Below are positions 17,556 through 26,218 of a DNA stretch of 57,669 nucleotides, piece by piece (the stretch's first letter is position 1; every line of letters begins with the position of its first letter). The position numbers and the translations under genes are program-made. The notes beneath the pieces were generated by a model that saw nothing but the letters and a program-made list of their open reading frames with translations, did not search any database and had not been told where the DNA came from. This DNA comes from a virus: IMG/VR virus record IMGVR_UViG_3300033149_004313, positions 1 to 57,669 of that record; one strand, written 5' to 3'.

Positions 17556-18260
17556 ATGATAAAAGTAGCAGGAACAATGAATGGAACTGGGGCTGCGTTT
17601 TATCTGTGTCTAGGGTTCGTTCCCGATGAATTCCATCTTCAGGACTTTGAGACTAGCAACGACTACGAGCTTTACTGGAACCGCAATATGTGGCGGTCGG
17701 GTGAGTTCGTGGAAGGTATGCAAGTTCACACTGGAACGACCTACAGGCAGATTACGGCCCTTACCAAAGGTAATGGTATTTTACCGTATTACGGTGGAAC
17801 CGTACTTTCTTCAAGCGATGTCGGCACCACAACCTATGGCGAAGGTGTGTATCTCAAACCGGATAACAGGGATTATCGTTTTACAGATGATGATTCCCCA
17901 ACTGGTATAGGTGATGCCTCTGAAGAGACTATCGATACATGGACACTCGATACTGCAAGCGATTACACCGGCCATTTTAATGGCGGGCTAAGCGAAGACT
18001 ATATCGGTGAAGGTTCCATCATTCAAATTGATGGTAAAAGATATACCATTGTCGCCCTCACTTCAGATGGCAGTGATAGTGATGATGTTACATTGAGTGA
18101 TGACGCTCCATCTGGCGAAGTTCAGTTTATCAGTGGCATGTATTCCACACGTCCGATGGTAGCTGGTGAGATTACTAAGGATGGCATATATTGTGCCAAT
18201 ACAACGGTAAATACCAATGATGCCCTTATCGGCTTTGAAGCCGTGAAGTGGGATTGGTAA
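17556..18260 (+). CDS. Structural protein downstream of capsid, 234 aa
   Basis: Strong AAAGGAG site. Beta-rich, Gly/Thr/Asp-rich sequence typical of head decoration or accessory virion proteins. Placed directly after the major capsid gene. A decoration role is inferred from position. Confidence 0.65.
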   Translation: MIKVAGTMNGTGAAFYLCLGFVPDEFHLQDFETSNDYELYWNRNMWRSGEFVEGMQVHTGTTYRQITALTKGNGILPYYGGTVLSSSDVGTTTYGEGVYLKPDNRDYRFTDDDSPTGIGDASEETIDTWTLDTASDYTGHFNGGLSEDYIGEGSIIQIDGKRYTIVALTSDGSDSDDVTLSDDAPSGEVQFISGMYSTRPMVAGEITKDGIYCANTTVNTNDALIGFEAVKWDW

Positions 18261-18319
18261 TAACCTATGCATGAATGAGCTTCTGGAAAGCCCGATCTTT
18301 TAAAGAAGGAGAAATTCAA

Positions 18320-18823
18320 ATGCCAGAGGAAACAAAAAGCCCGGAGCAGATTTTTTCAAATCAGGGAATACCCTTTACAAGCGAGCAGAGAGCACGGGCA
18401 GCTATCGAGCAGAAGGGACTCAGTTTAGATGATTACATGGTTCAATCTTATGAAAACGGCTATGTTATTGTTCCGAAACCACAGCGAGATGCCAAACCCG
18501 AGAAGTATTACCGAGTGGTATTCAGTCACAAGACGAGTCCGAACGATGAGGATGATGTTACACTCATCGTTAACGGCGAACCTAAAGTAATCCAGAGGGG
18601 AGTAGAAACCATTATCCCTGAACGATACAAGGAGTGTGCCGACCATGCCACATATCCGGTATTCAGACAAAGACCCAATGAGGCGAGAAAACAGGTCGGG
18701 AGCGTTATGGTATTTCCTTATAGTCTCATAGGGGAAGCGACCGAAGAGGAGTATCGGAAATTGCTCGCAGAAGGCAATAAGAAGACCAAAGAAGCGATAG
18801 AATCTGATAAAAAATTAATGTAG
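18320..18823 (+). CDS. Hypothetical virion-region protein, 167 aa
   Basis: GAAGGAG site supports the ATG at 18320 over the ORF opening at 18275. Helical N-terminus and beta-rich middle. It lies between capsid and adaptor genes. Not recognised. Confidence 0.7.
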   Translation: MPEETKSPEQIFSNQGIPFTSEQRARAAIEQKGLSLDDYMVQSYENGYVIVPKPQRDAKPEKYYRVVFSHKTSPNDEDDVTLIVNGEPKVIQRGVETIIPERYKECADHATYPVFRQRPNEARKQVGSVMVFPYSLIGEATEEEYRKLLAEGNKKTKEAIESDKKLM

Positions 18824-18833
18824 GGTGTGAAAG

Positions 18834-19736
18834 ATGGCGGCACCAGCAGCGCCAACAGTAACAAGCCTATGTACAGAAGGAATAAAACAGGCTGGATACA
18901 AGAGTCCGAGTAGTTCACAACTCACGAGAGCGGCTGAATGGCTCGAGCAAATAAAAAACGATATTTGGATCCTCGGGAAACGGCTGAAACCATTAATGGC
19001 GGAGCATGATGAAGTCCTAACTCCAGGCCTATCAAGATATGATTTCCCCTCGGGATGTTCAAGCGTAGCAACGGCAAAAATACTGTACGGGGATGAAGAG
19101 GACGATGTGCAAGATTCCGGCTCTGCAACCGTTACCCTTGATTCAGAAGAAGATGAAGGAGAAGACGAACTCGAAGGCAAAGAGATTGTTATCTACTCCG
19201 GCACCGGCAAGGGATCGGTATCTCAGATATACAGTTATGATGAGGATACCTTTGTTGCCTCGGTATCTCCAGCCTGGGCCGATACTCCTAATGGAACCGC
19301 ACCAGTTGCTAATGATACCTATTTTATAGTAGATAATTATATCCCTCTTGAAATCCAGCCAATTACTCATTTTGAGGAGATAGCCTCGCCTTTCGAGACG
19401 GGGGCACCAAACATCATGTATCCCGTAGGCGATGAGAACCAATACGGTCACTATCATCTTTTTCCAGTTCCCGACGAAGATCATTACTACGCTATTCATA
19501 TAGTCTATTACCTCAATTTGCTTACCCTGGATTTAGCAAGTACCCGCATGACTTCGCTTTATTATAGGTGGCGGAATTTGTGGATTCAGGGAGTGAAGGC
19601 AAAGCAGCTTGACAGCGATGACGATGCAAGGGCCGCAGTAGAGATGCAACGGTATTTCAATATGGTGAAGGATATAGTCTCATTGGAAACCTATGGACGA
19701 ACCGTGAATCAGCATTATACGGGAATAAAGGCTTAA
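18834..19736 (+). CDS. Head-tail adaptor / tail tubular A-like protein
   Basis: 300 residues. The helical N-terminus (SLCTEGIKQAGYKSP, then AAEWLEQIKNDIW) and the C-terminal pattern with HLFPVPDEDH and YYLNLLTL are those of podovirus adaptor or tail tubular A proteins, which dock below the portal. A central insertion of about 80 residues is acidic and beta-rich. Position fits. Confidence 0.65.
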   Translation: MAAPAAPTVTSLCTEGIKQAGYKSPSSSQLTRAAEWLEQIKNDIWILGKRLKPLMAEHDEVLTPGLSRYDFPSGCSSVATAKILYGDEEDDVQDSGSATVTLDSEEDEGEDELEGKEIVIYSGTGKGSVSQIYSYDEDTFVASVSPAWADTPNGTAPVANDTYFIVDNYIPLEIQPITHFEEIASPFETGAPNIMYPVGDENQYGHYHLFPVPDEDHYYAIHIVYYLNLLTLDLASTRMTSLYYRWRNLWIQGVKAKQLDSDDDARAAVEMQRYFNMVKDIVSLETYGRTVNQHYTGIKA

Positions 19737-19740
19737 TAGG

Positions 19741-20358
19741 ATGATATCTTGCAGTTACAAACAGGACAGCCGTAGAATACAGTTATACGATTTAAGTTAT
19801 CGGCTGAAAAACCTGACCGATGCGGAAGTAGAGCAGCTTGAGGCCATAGGTGATACTACAATATCTTCTGCTCAGTGGGGATATTTAGGGGCAATGGATC
19901 AAGGAGTAGCGACTACTGATAATGTTACCCACGATAAACTAAGCCTATCGAATCAAAGCGGATGTTCGGTTACATTGAGTGCAGATCAGGCCGTTGCCAC
20001 TGCCACTTACACGGTAATAATATTTGATACAGAAAATTATGACAAACAAAACGAATACGATACAACTAACGGGAAATTCACCGCTGCTACTAGTGGAAGA
20101 TATCTTGTGTGCGCAACACTAAGGTATGAAACATTAGGTGATGGCGATTATGTGAGGGCGGCTGTTTATCTTAACAATGGCCTGTTTATATATAATCAAT
20201 TAATAGCAGGTGGAGCATTAAGACTGAGTCCTACAATTTCTACAATAGTGAATATGGCTGCTAATGACTATATAACGATAAAGGCGTATCATAATTATGG
20301 TGCGAATAGAAACGTAGAAGCGGATGGTAGTTTGCTAACAATTATCAAACTATGCTAA
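19741..20358 (+). CDS. Virion protein with C1q-like jelly-roll domain
   Basis: 205 residues. The middle TTISSAQWGYLGAMDQG segment is a common linker in phage structural proteins. The C-terminal 140 residues (YDTTNGKFTAATSGRYLV ... YITIKAYHNYG) follow the C1q/TNF-like jelly-roll pattern, often a trimerising receptor-binding or decoration domain. The ribosome site is weak. Confidence 0.65.
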   Translation: MISCSYKQDSRRIQLYDLSYRLKNLTDAEVEQLEAIGDTTISSAQWGYLGAMDQGVATTDNVTHDKLSLSNQSGCSVTLSADQAVATATYTVIIFDTENYDKQNEYDTTNGKFTAATSGRYLVCATLRYETLGDGDYVRAAVYLNNGLFIYNQLIAGGALRLSPTISTIVNMAANDYITIKAYHNYGANRNVEADGSLLTIIKLC

Positions 20359-20370
20359 TGCAAAGTGAAT

Positions 20371-20544
20371 ATGATGAGTAAAGAATCTCTTGTTGATATT
20401 GATGCTGGTATCCTTTTTCAAATGATAGGGAAACGGGACTTGCATATAGAATCACTACAGGCCCAATTACTTGCATTACAGAAAGAGATAGAGAGATTAA
20501 ACCAGGAATTGGCCGAATTGAAAGACAAAAAGAAAGGAAGCTGA
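20371..20544 (+). CDS. Small coiled-coil protein, 57 aa
   Basis: ORF with tandem ATGs (20371 and 20374). The second half has a clean heptad pattern (LQAQLLALQKEIERLNQEL), so a dimeric or trimeric coiled coil is likely. It ends one base before the next gene's TTG. Possibly a tail chaperone or fibre piece. Unknown. Confidence 0.6.
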   Translation: MMSKESLVDIDAGILFQMIGKRDLHIESLQAQLLALQKEIERLNQELAELKDKKKGS

Positions 20545-20545
20545 T

Positions 20546-22114
20546 TTGGGTTACAGAGGGAAAACATTCAGAATACCTTGCTCTGCCGGTGGATTTACAC
20601 ACAATAATAATATTGACATGGCGAAACCTACGGATATGGTGCATCCGTCAAGGAATATCAACCTGAATGAATTCGGCAGGCGCAAAAGGGGAGGTACTGC
20701 CCATATATCCGATGCCGCCTATGATGCTGCTATCTCCGGCGCCCCTCAGATAATGGGTGTCTATCAATTCAGACTAAGAAACGGCACTGCCTATCTGGTT
20801 GTAGCAACTGATGATGGTAAAGTATATCGAGCTCACGATACCACTATCAAGGCTTCAGGAATGTCCACGAGTAATTTCTATGATTTCGAGACTTTTGAAA
20901 ATGAGCTCTACATTGTAGATGGTGAAAGCACACCGGAAAAATGGACTGGATCGGGGAACACAGCAACCTTAACCGATATTCCGAGCGATTGGAGCGGTGA
21001 CGGCCCTCAGTGGATTGTGAAGCATGGCAGGGGAGTATCTGAAAGGCTCTGGGCAGGTGGACTCAGTAGCTATCCGCACAGGATATATATTTCAGTCAAT
21101 GGTGACGGGGATGATTTCTCGGATGCTAATGTTACCACCATAGATATAGAGACAGGAGATGGCTTTGGCGTAATCGGAGCGGAGGAGTTCGGAGATAGAC
21201 TTTTCGCCTTCGGTAAACGAAAAACTTATATTATAGATGATGCCTCTGTTGATACCTCTGAATGGGGCTATGATCCAGCTCAATGGGAAGGAGGCGCAGC
21301 TAATTTCAGGCTTCTTATTAAAACTCCCAATGATATTGTTGCCATGATGGAAGATGGAGAAATCTATTCTGTCAGAACGGCGCAATATTACGGTGATTAT
21401 AAGGCTGCTTCCCTGACAAGAGGATCATTCATGCATAATTGGATCAAAGAGTATGTGCGTCTGGGCTATATTGATAAGTTTCATGGCATATACGATCCTG
21501 TTTTGCGGGCTATTAAGATATTCGTGGTTAGAAGCGGCCAAACAACAGTGGACACCGCTCTAGTATATTTTATAGATAGAAACCCTGGCGAGGCATGGAT
21601 GATACATGACAATCAATCAGCCACTTCAGGTTATTCCGCCTCTTGTTCTGCTCTTGTGCGGGTGAGTTCGGGTGATTATCAAGTCTATACGGGCGGCTAT
21701 GCGGGCCTTCTATGGGCTCTTGAACAGACAAATAGAAATGACAATGGAAGCGGATATTATGCCGGCTTTAAAACTCCAAATCTTGCTTTCGGTAATCCTC
21801 GAGTGGATAAGAAATATCGGGGAGGCAGAGTTATCATGCAGTCCAAAGGAAATTATAATCTAACCATCGACACCTGGATTGATGGAGAATCACAGACACA
21901 AAAAACCATATCAATGGCAGGTACAGGAGGAACACTGCCCTTTACTCTTGGAACTGATCTTCTAGGTGGAAATGAATTGATAGACGAACCCTATGACATA
22001 GGGAACAAAGGGAAAAGAATTCAGGCGGAATTTTATAATGCTAATGCCAATCAGGATTTTTTTATTTCACAAATACTTTATGATCATAGTATTTTAGGAG
22101 CAAGACCAGATTAA
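20546..22114 (+). CDS. Tail/stabilisation protein, beta-propeller-like, 522 aa
   Basis: TTG start with an AAAGGAAG site. Repeated beta blades with W and G turns (FRLRNGTAYLVVATDDGK, ENELYIVDGES, DRLFAFGKRKTYIID) recall the propeller-type tail hub or stabilisation proteins of podoviruses. Position after the adaptor agrees. The name is by pattern, not by a specific motif. Confidence 0.65.
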   Translation: MGYRGKTFRIPCSAGGFTHNNNIDMAKPTDMVHPSRNINLNEFGRRKRGGTAHISDAAYDAAISGAPQIMGVYQFRLRNGTAYLVVATDDGKVYRAHDTTIKASGMSTSNFYDFETFENELYIVDGESTPEKWTGSGNTATLTDIPSDWSGDGPQWIVKHGRGVSERLWAGGLSSYPHRIYISVNGDGDDFSDANVTTIDIETGDGFGVIGAEEFGDRLFAFGKRKTYIIDDASVDTSEWGYDPAQWEGGAANFRLLIKTPNDIVAMMEDGEIYSVRTAQYYGDYKAASLTRGSFMHNWIKEYVRLGYIDKFHGIYDPVLRAIKIFVVRSGQTTVDTALVYFIDRNPGEAWMIHDNQSATSGYSASCSALVRVSSGDYQVYTGGYAGLLWALEQTNRNDNGSGYYAGFKTPNLAFGNPRVDKKYRGGRVIMQSKGNYNLTIDTWIDGESQTQKTISMAGTGGTLPFTLGTDLLGGNELIDEPYDIGNKGKRIQAEFYNANANQDFFISQILYDHSILGARPD

Positions 22115-22126
22115 AAGGAGATAATT

Positions 22127-22840
22127 ATGGGTGCAACATTTTCTCGTCTTAAGCAGTGGAGCACAGGGGAGACACTTACCGCCTCAGACTTGAATGCTGA
22201 ATTTAACCAAATATATAACAACCTCGACCCCTCCGGCATTGACGATGAATCAGCCAATGATGCGGCGGCACAGGCGACTTCTGATCCATACCCTGGAAGT
22301 TCACTAAGTAAAGCTACTTCGTTACAGGGAGAGATTCAGCAGCTACGTTATCTCATAGCTCAGATTACTGGTGAGACCTACTGGTACATCGACCCTGATA
22401 ATAATATTGCCACGCTTGCTGCAAATCTAATCGCTCCTAGTGGCACAATAATGCTTTTCGGGCAAAATAGCGCACCTACGGGCTGGACTCGGAAAACTGA
22501 CTGGCAAGACAATGCCATGCTTTGCTATGCGGCCAGTGGGGATATAGGAAGTGGAGGTAGTGTTAATCCACAAAGTACGCATACTCATGGACCTGGTAGT
22601 CTTAAATTTAAGACAGGAGAACAGGCTGGATCACATCCACGAACACTTAAGATGTATGACACTGACGGGACTGCTAGGGATGTAGTAGGCAACCAATACG
22701 CAGCCGGTAGCGCAGGCGAATATGAAGCTCGATGTTTGCCTTCGGATTCTTATACTTACTATACAAAGGATGGAAGCGGAGTGACTGGCGCAAACTCTGC
22801 TCCTTATTTCCAAGAGGTTATCGCAGCTCAAAAAGACTGA
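22127..22840 (+). CDS. Tail fibre / tail collar-like protein
   Basis: 237 residues. The N-terminus (FSRLKQWSTGETLTASDLN) is the usual opening of phage fibre adaptors. The C-terminal half, starting GTIMLFGQNSAPTGWTRKT, is a tail-collar-like domain with THTHGPG. Such proteins sit at the tail tip and may bind host surface. AAAGGAG site. Confidence 0.75.
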   Translation: MGATFSRLKQWSTGETLTASDLNAEFNQIYNNLDPSGIDDESANDAAAQATSDPYPGSSLSKATSLQGEIQQLRYLIAQITGETYWYIDPDNNIATLAANLIAPSGTIMLFGQNSAPTGWTRKTDWQDNAMLCYAASGDIGSGGSVNPQSTHTHGPGSLKFKTGEQAGSHPRTLKMYDTDGTARDVVGNQYAAGSAGEYEARCLPSDSYTYYTKDGSGVTGANSAPYFQEVIAAQKD

Positions 22841-22851
22841 TTATTAGAATA

Positions 22852-23508
22852 ATGGAATATTATGAACATACTTGCAGATGTGGGTGCGGAGGAAAAATCG
22901 AAAAAAAACCTTGGCATAAATATCAGGGAATTCCTGATTATATTCCCTATCATCAACATAGATGCAGAAATGAAGAAACAAGAATAAAAATGAGTGAAGC
23001 GAAAAAAGGTCAAATTCCCTGGAATAAAGGAACCAAGGGGCTACAAACAGCTTGGAATAAAGGTAAAAAATTTCCTGAATTCTCTGGCAAAAATAGTTCC
23101 CGTTATAAACACGGTAAATCAAAAACTAGAGAATATAACAACCAAATTAAACAAAAACAACAAAATGAAGATGATCCGAGATTTGTTTATTCTAGGCTTA
23201 AATCCCATCTGAAGCGCAAAGGTGCGCTTATGGATTGGGAAAAAAATGATTTTATTGATTGGTATAACTTACAAGAAAAAATATGTCATTATTGTGGGAT
23301 AAAAATTAAAAAGTATTCAGGCAAATCGGGACCCCAAAGAGATACTATATCTATAGATAGGAAAAACCCAAAAGGACCATATTCAAAATCAAATTGCATA
23401 TTATGTTGTATGAAATGCAATATTGTTAAAAACAATATTATTACTTATGAGCAAATGTGTAATATTGTGGGACCGCTGATTAAAAAAAATAGAGAAGAAA
23501 AGTCATGA
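22852..23508 (+). CDS. HNH homing-type endonuclease with NUMOD3 motifs
   Basis: 218 residues from the ATG at 22852. Two NUMOD3-like DNA-binding motifs (WNKGTKG and WNKGKKF with nearby SRYKHG), then a treble-clef nuclease region CHYCG...ISIDRKNPKGPY...CMKCNIVKN. Free-standing homing endonucleases copy themselves into related phages by cutting intron- or gene-less alleles. AT-rich codon use differs visibly from the flanking structural genes. No ribosome site is apparent. Confidence 0.85.
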   Translation: MEYYEHTCRCGCGGKIEKKPWHKYQGIPDYIPYHQHRCRNEETRIKMSEAKKGQIPWNKGTKGLQTAWNKGKKFPEFSGKNSSRYKHGKSKTREYNNQIKQKQQNEDDPRFVYSRLKSHLKRKGALMDWEKNDFIDWYNLQEKICHYCGIKIKKYSGKSGPQRDTISIDRKNPKGPYSKSNCILCCMKCNIVKNNIITYEQMCNIVGPLIKKNREEKS

Positions 23509-23888
23509 ATCCACCATGTATAAGAAATTTAGAGCGATTCAAAAAAAGCGGGTGTCCACAGAAACCTTGGGATGGTCAAGAGGGCTGTCCAGCATGGATT
23601 GAGATTCTCATTACTCCAAAAAATGAACCAATGAAGCCAAAAGATAAAATTGGAAAATGTATTGATCATTGGAATATTGAACTTCAATTAACGGCTTTAG
23701 GGTTGATGGAAGGCAACCAACAAGCCACAGAATCATTCAGAAACGGCATGATTGAAATAGATAAGGATGGCAATGCATATCCGAAAGCAGACCTAGGCAC
23801 AATGGCACTGATAAAACTTCTACATGAATCACAAAAAAGGCAGCAAATCATTACTGAGTATGAAGCTAAGAGGGCAATTCCCAAATAG
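23505..23888 (+). CDS. Hypothetical protein, 127 aa
   Basis: Starts in the HNH stop (ATGA). N-terminal Cys-rich segment (CIRNLERFKKSGCPQ...GCPAW) followed by a helical half. Its 3' end overlaps the end of the leftward gene by 23 bases. Not recognised. Confidence 0.65.
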   Translation: MNPPCIRNLERFKKSGCPQKPWDGQEGCPAWIEILITPKNEPMKPKDKIGKCIDHWNIELQLTALGLMEGNQQATESFRNGMIEIDKDGNAYPKADLGTMALIKLLHESQKRQQIITEYEAKRAIPK

Positions 23889-24414
23889 AGTAAAGATTAA
23901 ATTCAAGAATAAGTTCATAATATGGAAAGACTTCAAAAAATTCATCGTATTTATAAATCTGCTTAGATGGTTGCCATGATGGATTTACAATATATTCAAT
24001 ATTATCAAGACGCACGATGCAACCCATGTGATAGATATTTGAATCTATTCTTTGCAGGATTATTAATTTATTACATGAATCAGGCAAACGGTTTTCCCTT
24101 ATCATGGACCATAAAAGAATAGCCATGCCATCGCAGTCATCGAATTTTGAATATTTAATTTCACAAGATGTAGGCCAATAATCTATAGGTTCGCTGATGT
24201 AGAATACATTGCTATTTATCCAAATAAGGGAATATTGCAACCATAGAAAATGCCAATCAGATGATTGATCTGAATGATAAATTATATTGGGATTTTTTTG
24301 ACAAGAAATTTCCCTATCTTGCCAATCACAGATTTTATTGTAGAAATCGGAATCATCGGGTGGATAAGCACAGGCAGGGAAAAGAAGAAATATTATCAAC
24401 AATAGCTTTCTCAT
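23866..24414 (-). CDS. Transglutaminase-like lipoprotein (moron candidate)
   Basis: 182 residues from the ATG at 24414. A signal sequence ends LLFPACAYPP with a plausible lipobox (LFPA-C). The mature part has DDCDGMAILLW (candidate catalytic Cys), YHMGCIV (His) and EYIVNPSW, the order of transglutaminase-like/BTLCP cysteine proteases. The third residue is Asn rather than Asp. It is the only leftward gene between 1 and 38,700 and has its own promoter, so it looks like a moron expressed independently of the late operon. An envelope function in the infected or lysogenic host is likely. Substrate unknown. Confidence 0.75.
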   Translation of the reverse strand: MRKLLLIIFLLFPACAYPPDDSDFYNKICDWQDREISCQKNPNIIYHSDQSSDWHFLWLQYSLIWINSNVFYISEPIDYWPTSCEIKYSKFDDCDGMAILLWSMIRENRLPDSCNKLIILQRIDSNIYHMGCIVRLDNIEYIVNPSWQPSKQIYKYDEFFEVFPYYELILEFNLYSIWELPS

Positions 24415-24421
24415 AACTAAT

Positions 24422-24450
24422 ATTATAGCAAATAATAAACAATAAGTCAA
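24422..24450 (-). promoter_or_regulatory. Sigma-70 promoter of the leftward lipoprotein gene
   Basis: On the minus strand TTGACT (24450-24445), a 17-base spacer, then TATAAT (24427-24422). The ATG begins eight bases beyond the -10, so the transcript would start at or within two bases of it, predicting a leaderless mRNA. No ribosome site is present, which agrees. Confidence 0.8.
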
Positions 24451-24713
24451 TGCCAGAATCTATTGAAACCATAATCGCTCGGATGGATGAACGCCTGAAG
24501 GCCAATAATGATATGACCTTGGAATTGCTCAAAATAGTAAAGGGCGATAACAGCCAGGGTTTAATTACACGGATGGCAATAGTTGAACAGCAACAAGGAA
24601 ACTGTCCGAAAGTACAACAGGCTGCCATATCCATCAAATGGCTTACATGGGGATTCAGGGTGATTGCGGCTGCTATTATAGGTGGATTCTTTTGGCTTAT
24701 TAGGAGCCAATAA
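24450..24713 (+). CDS. Small protein with N-terminal helix and C-terminal membrane segment
   Basis: 87 residues: amphipathic helical N-terminal half and one C-terminal transmembrane segment (about 63-84). This is the XhlA/holin-like layout, although its position far from the lysis genes argues for caution. Its start overlaps the -35 of the leftward promoter. No ribosome site. Confidence 0.6.
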   Translation: MPESIETIIARMDERLKANNDMTLELLKIVKGDNSQGLITRMAIVEQQQGNCPKVQQAAISIKWLTWGFRVIAAAIIGGFFWLIRSQ

Positions 24714-25115
24714 ATGGTTATTCGTCCATACAAATCAGAGGATTATGAAAAGGTAATTGACCTGCTGATTAAGTGTAACGTAGAACCTCCGCAAGAGCAA
24801 TCGGATTTGAAGGGCATATGTTTTGTGGCAGAAGATAACAACCAGATTGTGGGCCATATATGGGCTTTAACAGGGCTATCTTCTCAAGCCTATGTGGATT
24901 ACTTTTCAATACATCCTGATTATCGGAAAACCAAAATCGGTTGGAAGCTCTGGATCATCATGGATAAGACATTGAAATATATGGGAATAAAGCGATATTA
25001 CTTTTTTATTGAACATGATAATAGCGGTTTTATTAATTTGGTGGAAAAACACAGAGAGCTAAGAATTACAAAACTAAGAAAGCTCCAATGGTACAAAAAG
25101 GAAATTGGAGATTAA
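24714..25115 (+). CDS. GNAT-family acetyltransferase
   Basis: 133 residues with the GNAT order: N-terminal IRPYKSEDYEKV, central strand CFVAEDNNQIVGHIW, and YVDYFSIHPDYRKTKIGWKL, the acetyl-CoA loop region with a diverged R/Q-x-x-G-x-G/A. It transfers an acetyl group from acetyl-CoA to an unknown amine. It lies just before internal virion protein genes, so a virion substrate is possible. Confidence 0.75.
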   Translation: MVIRPYKSEDYEKVIDLLIKCNVEPPQEQSDLKGICFVAEDNNQIVGHIWALTGLSSQAYVDYFSIHPDYRKTKIGWKLWIIMDKTLKYMGIKRYYFFIEHDNSGFINLVEKHRELRITKLRKLQWYKKEIGD

Positions 25116-25117
25116 TT

Positions 25118-26209
25118 ATGAAGATTTATAAAGCAATTAGCATCGACATAAACGGCAATGTGATCAGTGAGGACTCCTACGAATATCATGGGATTATTGC
25201 AGAATGTAAAGGTGGCAGCAGTCCCCCTCCACCCACGGAAGCAGAAGAGGCACTAACTGAAGCGCAAACAGAGCTTATAAATCAGCAAATTAGTCAGCTC
25301 GAGCATCAGAATGAACTTATTGATGAAATGTGGCCCAATATAGAGCAGTATATCCAAGGGCAGCTGGATTACCAGCAGCTTATGTTAGAATCGCAACAAC
25401 ACCTCCTTCCTCTTCAAACAGCACTTGCAGAACAGGGAATAGAACTGAATAGCCTTCAAATGGAGGCCATACAAGATCAATTAGAAACCAGCGAGGCAAT
25501 TCGGCCAGCCTTACTGGAGGCGATGGGCTATGAACTGGATGAAGGAACAGGTCAATACGTTGCAATAGAAGGCGAGCAAGATCCTCTTCTTGCACAGCTT
25601 GAAGAGAGATATACGGCTGCATTAAGAGGAGAAACGGAAATTTCTCCATATCTGGAAAAGCAACTGCAAGATGAAAGGGCAAAATTGGAAGAAGATTTGT
25701 CAAGGAGGCTAGGCCCGAATTGGCAAACAACTACCCCTGGAAGACAAGCACTTTCGGATTTTCAGACTCGGGCCGATTTGCTGAGAGAGGAGGCCCGGCA
25801 ATCAACTATCTCTTCGGCAGGAAGCCAATATTTAGCCACCCGTGGACTTTTAGCTGGAGAAAGACAACAAACAATAAGCAACCTCGCCAGCCTTATGGGT
25901 GGAGGAACCTCAGTACCTACCAGTATTCCAACAGGCATAGGCGGTGGAGGAGGTGATCTATCTGGCTTGCTAAGTGGTATGAGTGGTGGTGGCGCCGGAA
26001 ATGTTTCACAGAATATCGCAAATCTGAGAGATTATTATCAAGGACAGCGCTATGATCCTTGGCTTATGCAACAAGGACAGCAAGCAGGTCAAATGCAAGC
26101 CATGTTTGGCGGACTTATGGGCGGAGCGCAAGTAGGTGCTAATTTTGGGGTTCCAGGTGCAGCAATAGGCGGAGGCGCAGGATTATTAGCAGGATACTTA
26201 TTAAGTTAA
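25118..26209 (+). CDS. Internal virion-type protein, Gly-rich C-terminus
   Basis: 363 residues from the ATG at 25118. Long Gln/Glu-rich helical body and a C-terminal 110 residues rich in Gly, Ala and Met (GGGGDLSGLLSGMSGGG, AAIGGGAGLLAGYLLS), with membrane-inserting character. Such proteins in podoviruses are ejected with DNA and help form a channel through the envelope. Inferred from composition and position. Confidence 0.6.
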   Translation: MKIYKAISIDINGNVISEDSYEYHGIIAECKGGSSPPPPTEAEEALTEAQTELINQQISQLEHQNELIDEMWPNIEQYIQGQLDYQQLMLESQQHLLPLQTALAEQGIELNSLQMEAIQDQLETSEAIRPALLEAMGYELDEGTGQYVAIEGEQDPLLAQLEERYTAALRGETEISPYLEKQLQDERAKLEEDLSRRLGPNWQTTTPGRQALSDFQTRADLLREEARQSTISSAGSQYLATRGLLAGERQQTISNLASLMGGGTSVPTSIPTGIGGGGGDLSGLLSGMSGGGAGNVSQNIANLRDYYQGQRYDPWLMQQGQQAGQMQAMFGGLMGGAQVGANFGVPGAAIGGGAGLLAGYLLS

Positions 26210-26218
26210 AAGGAGATT

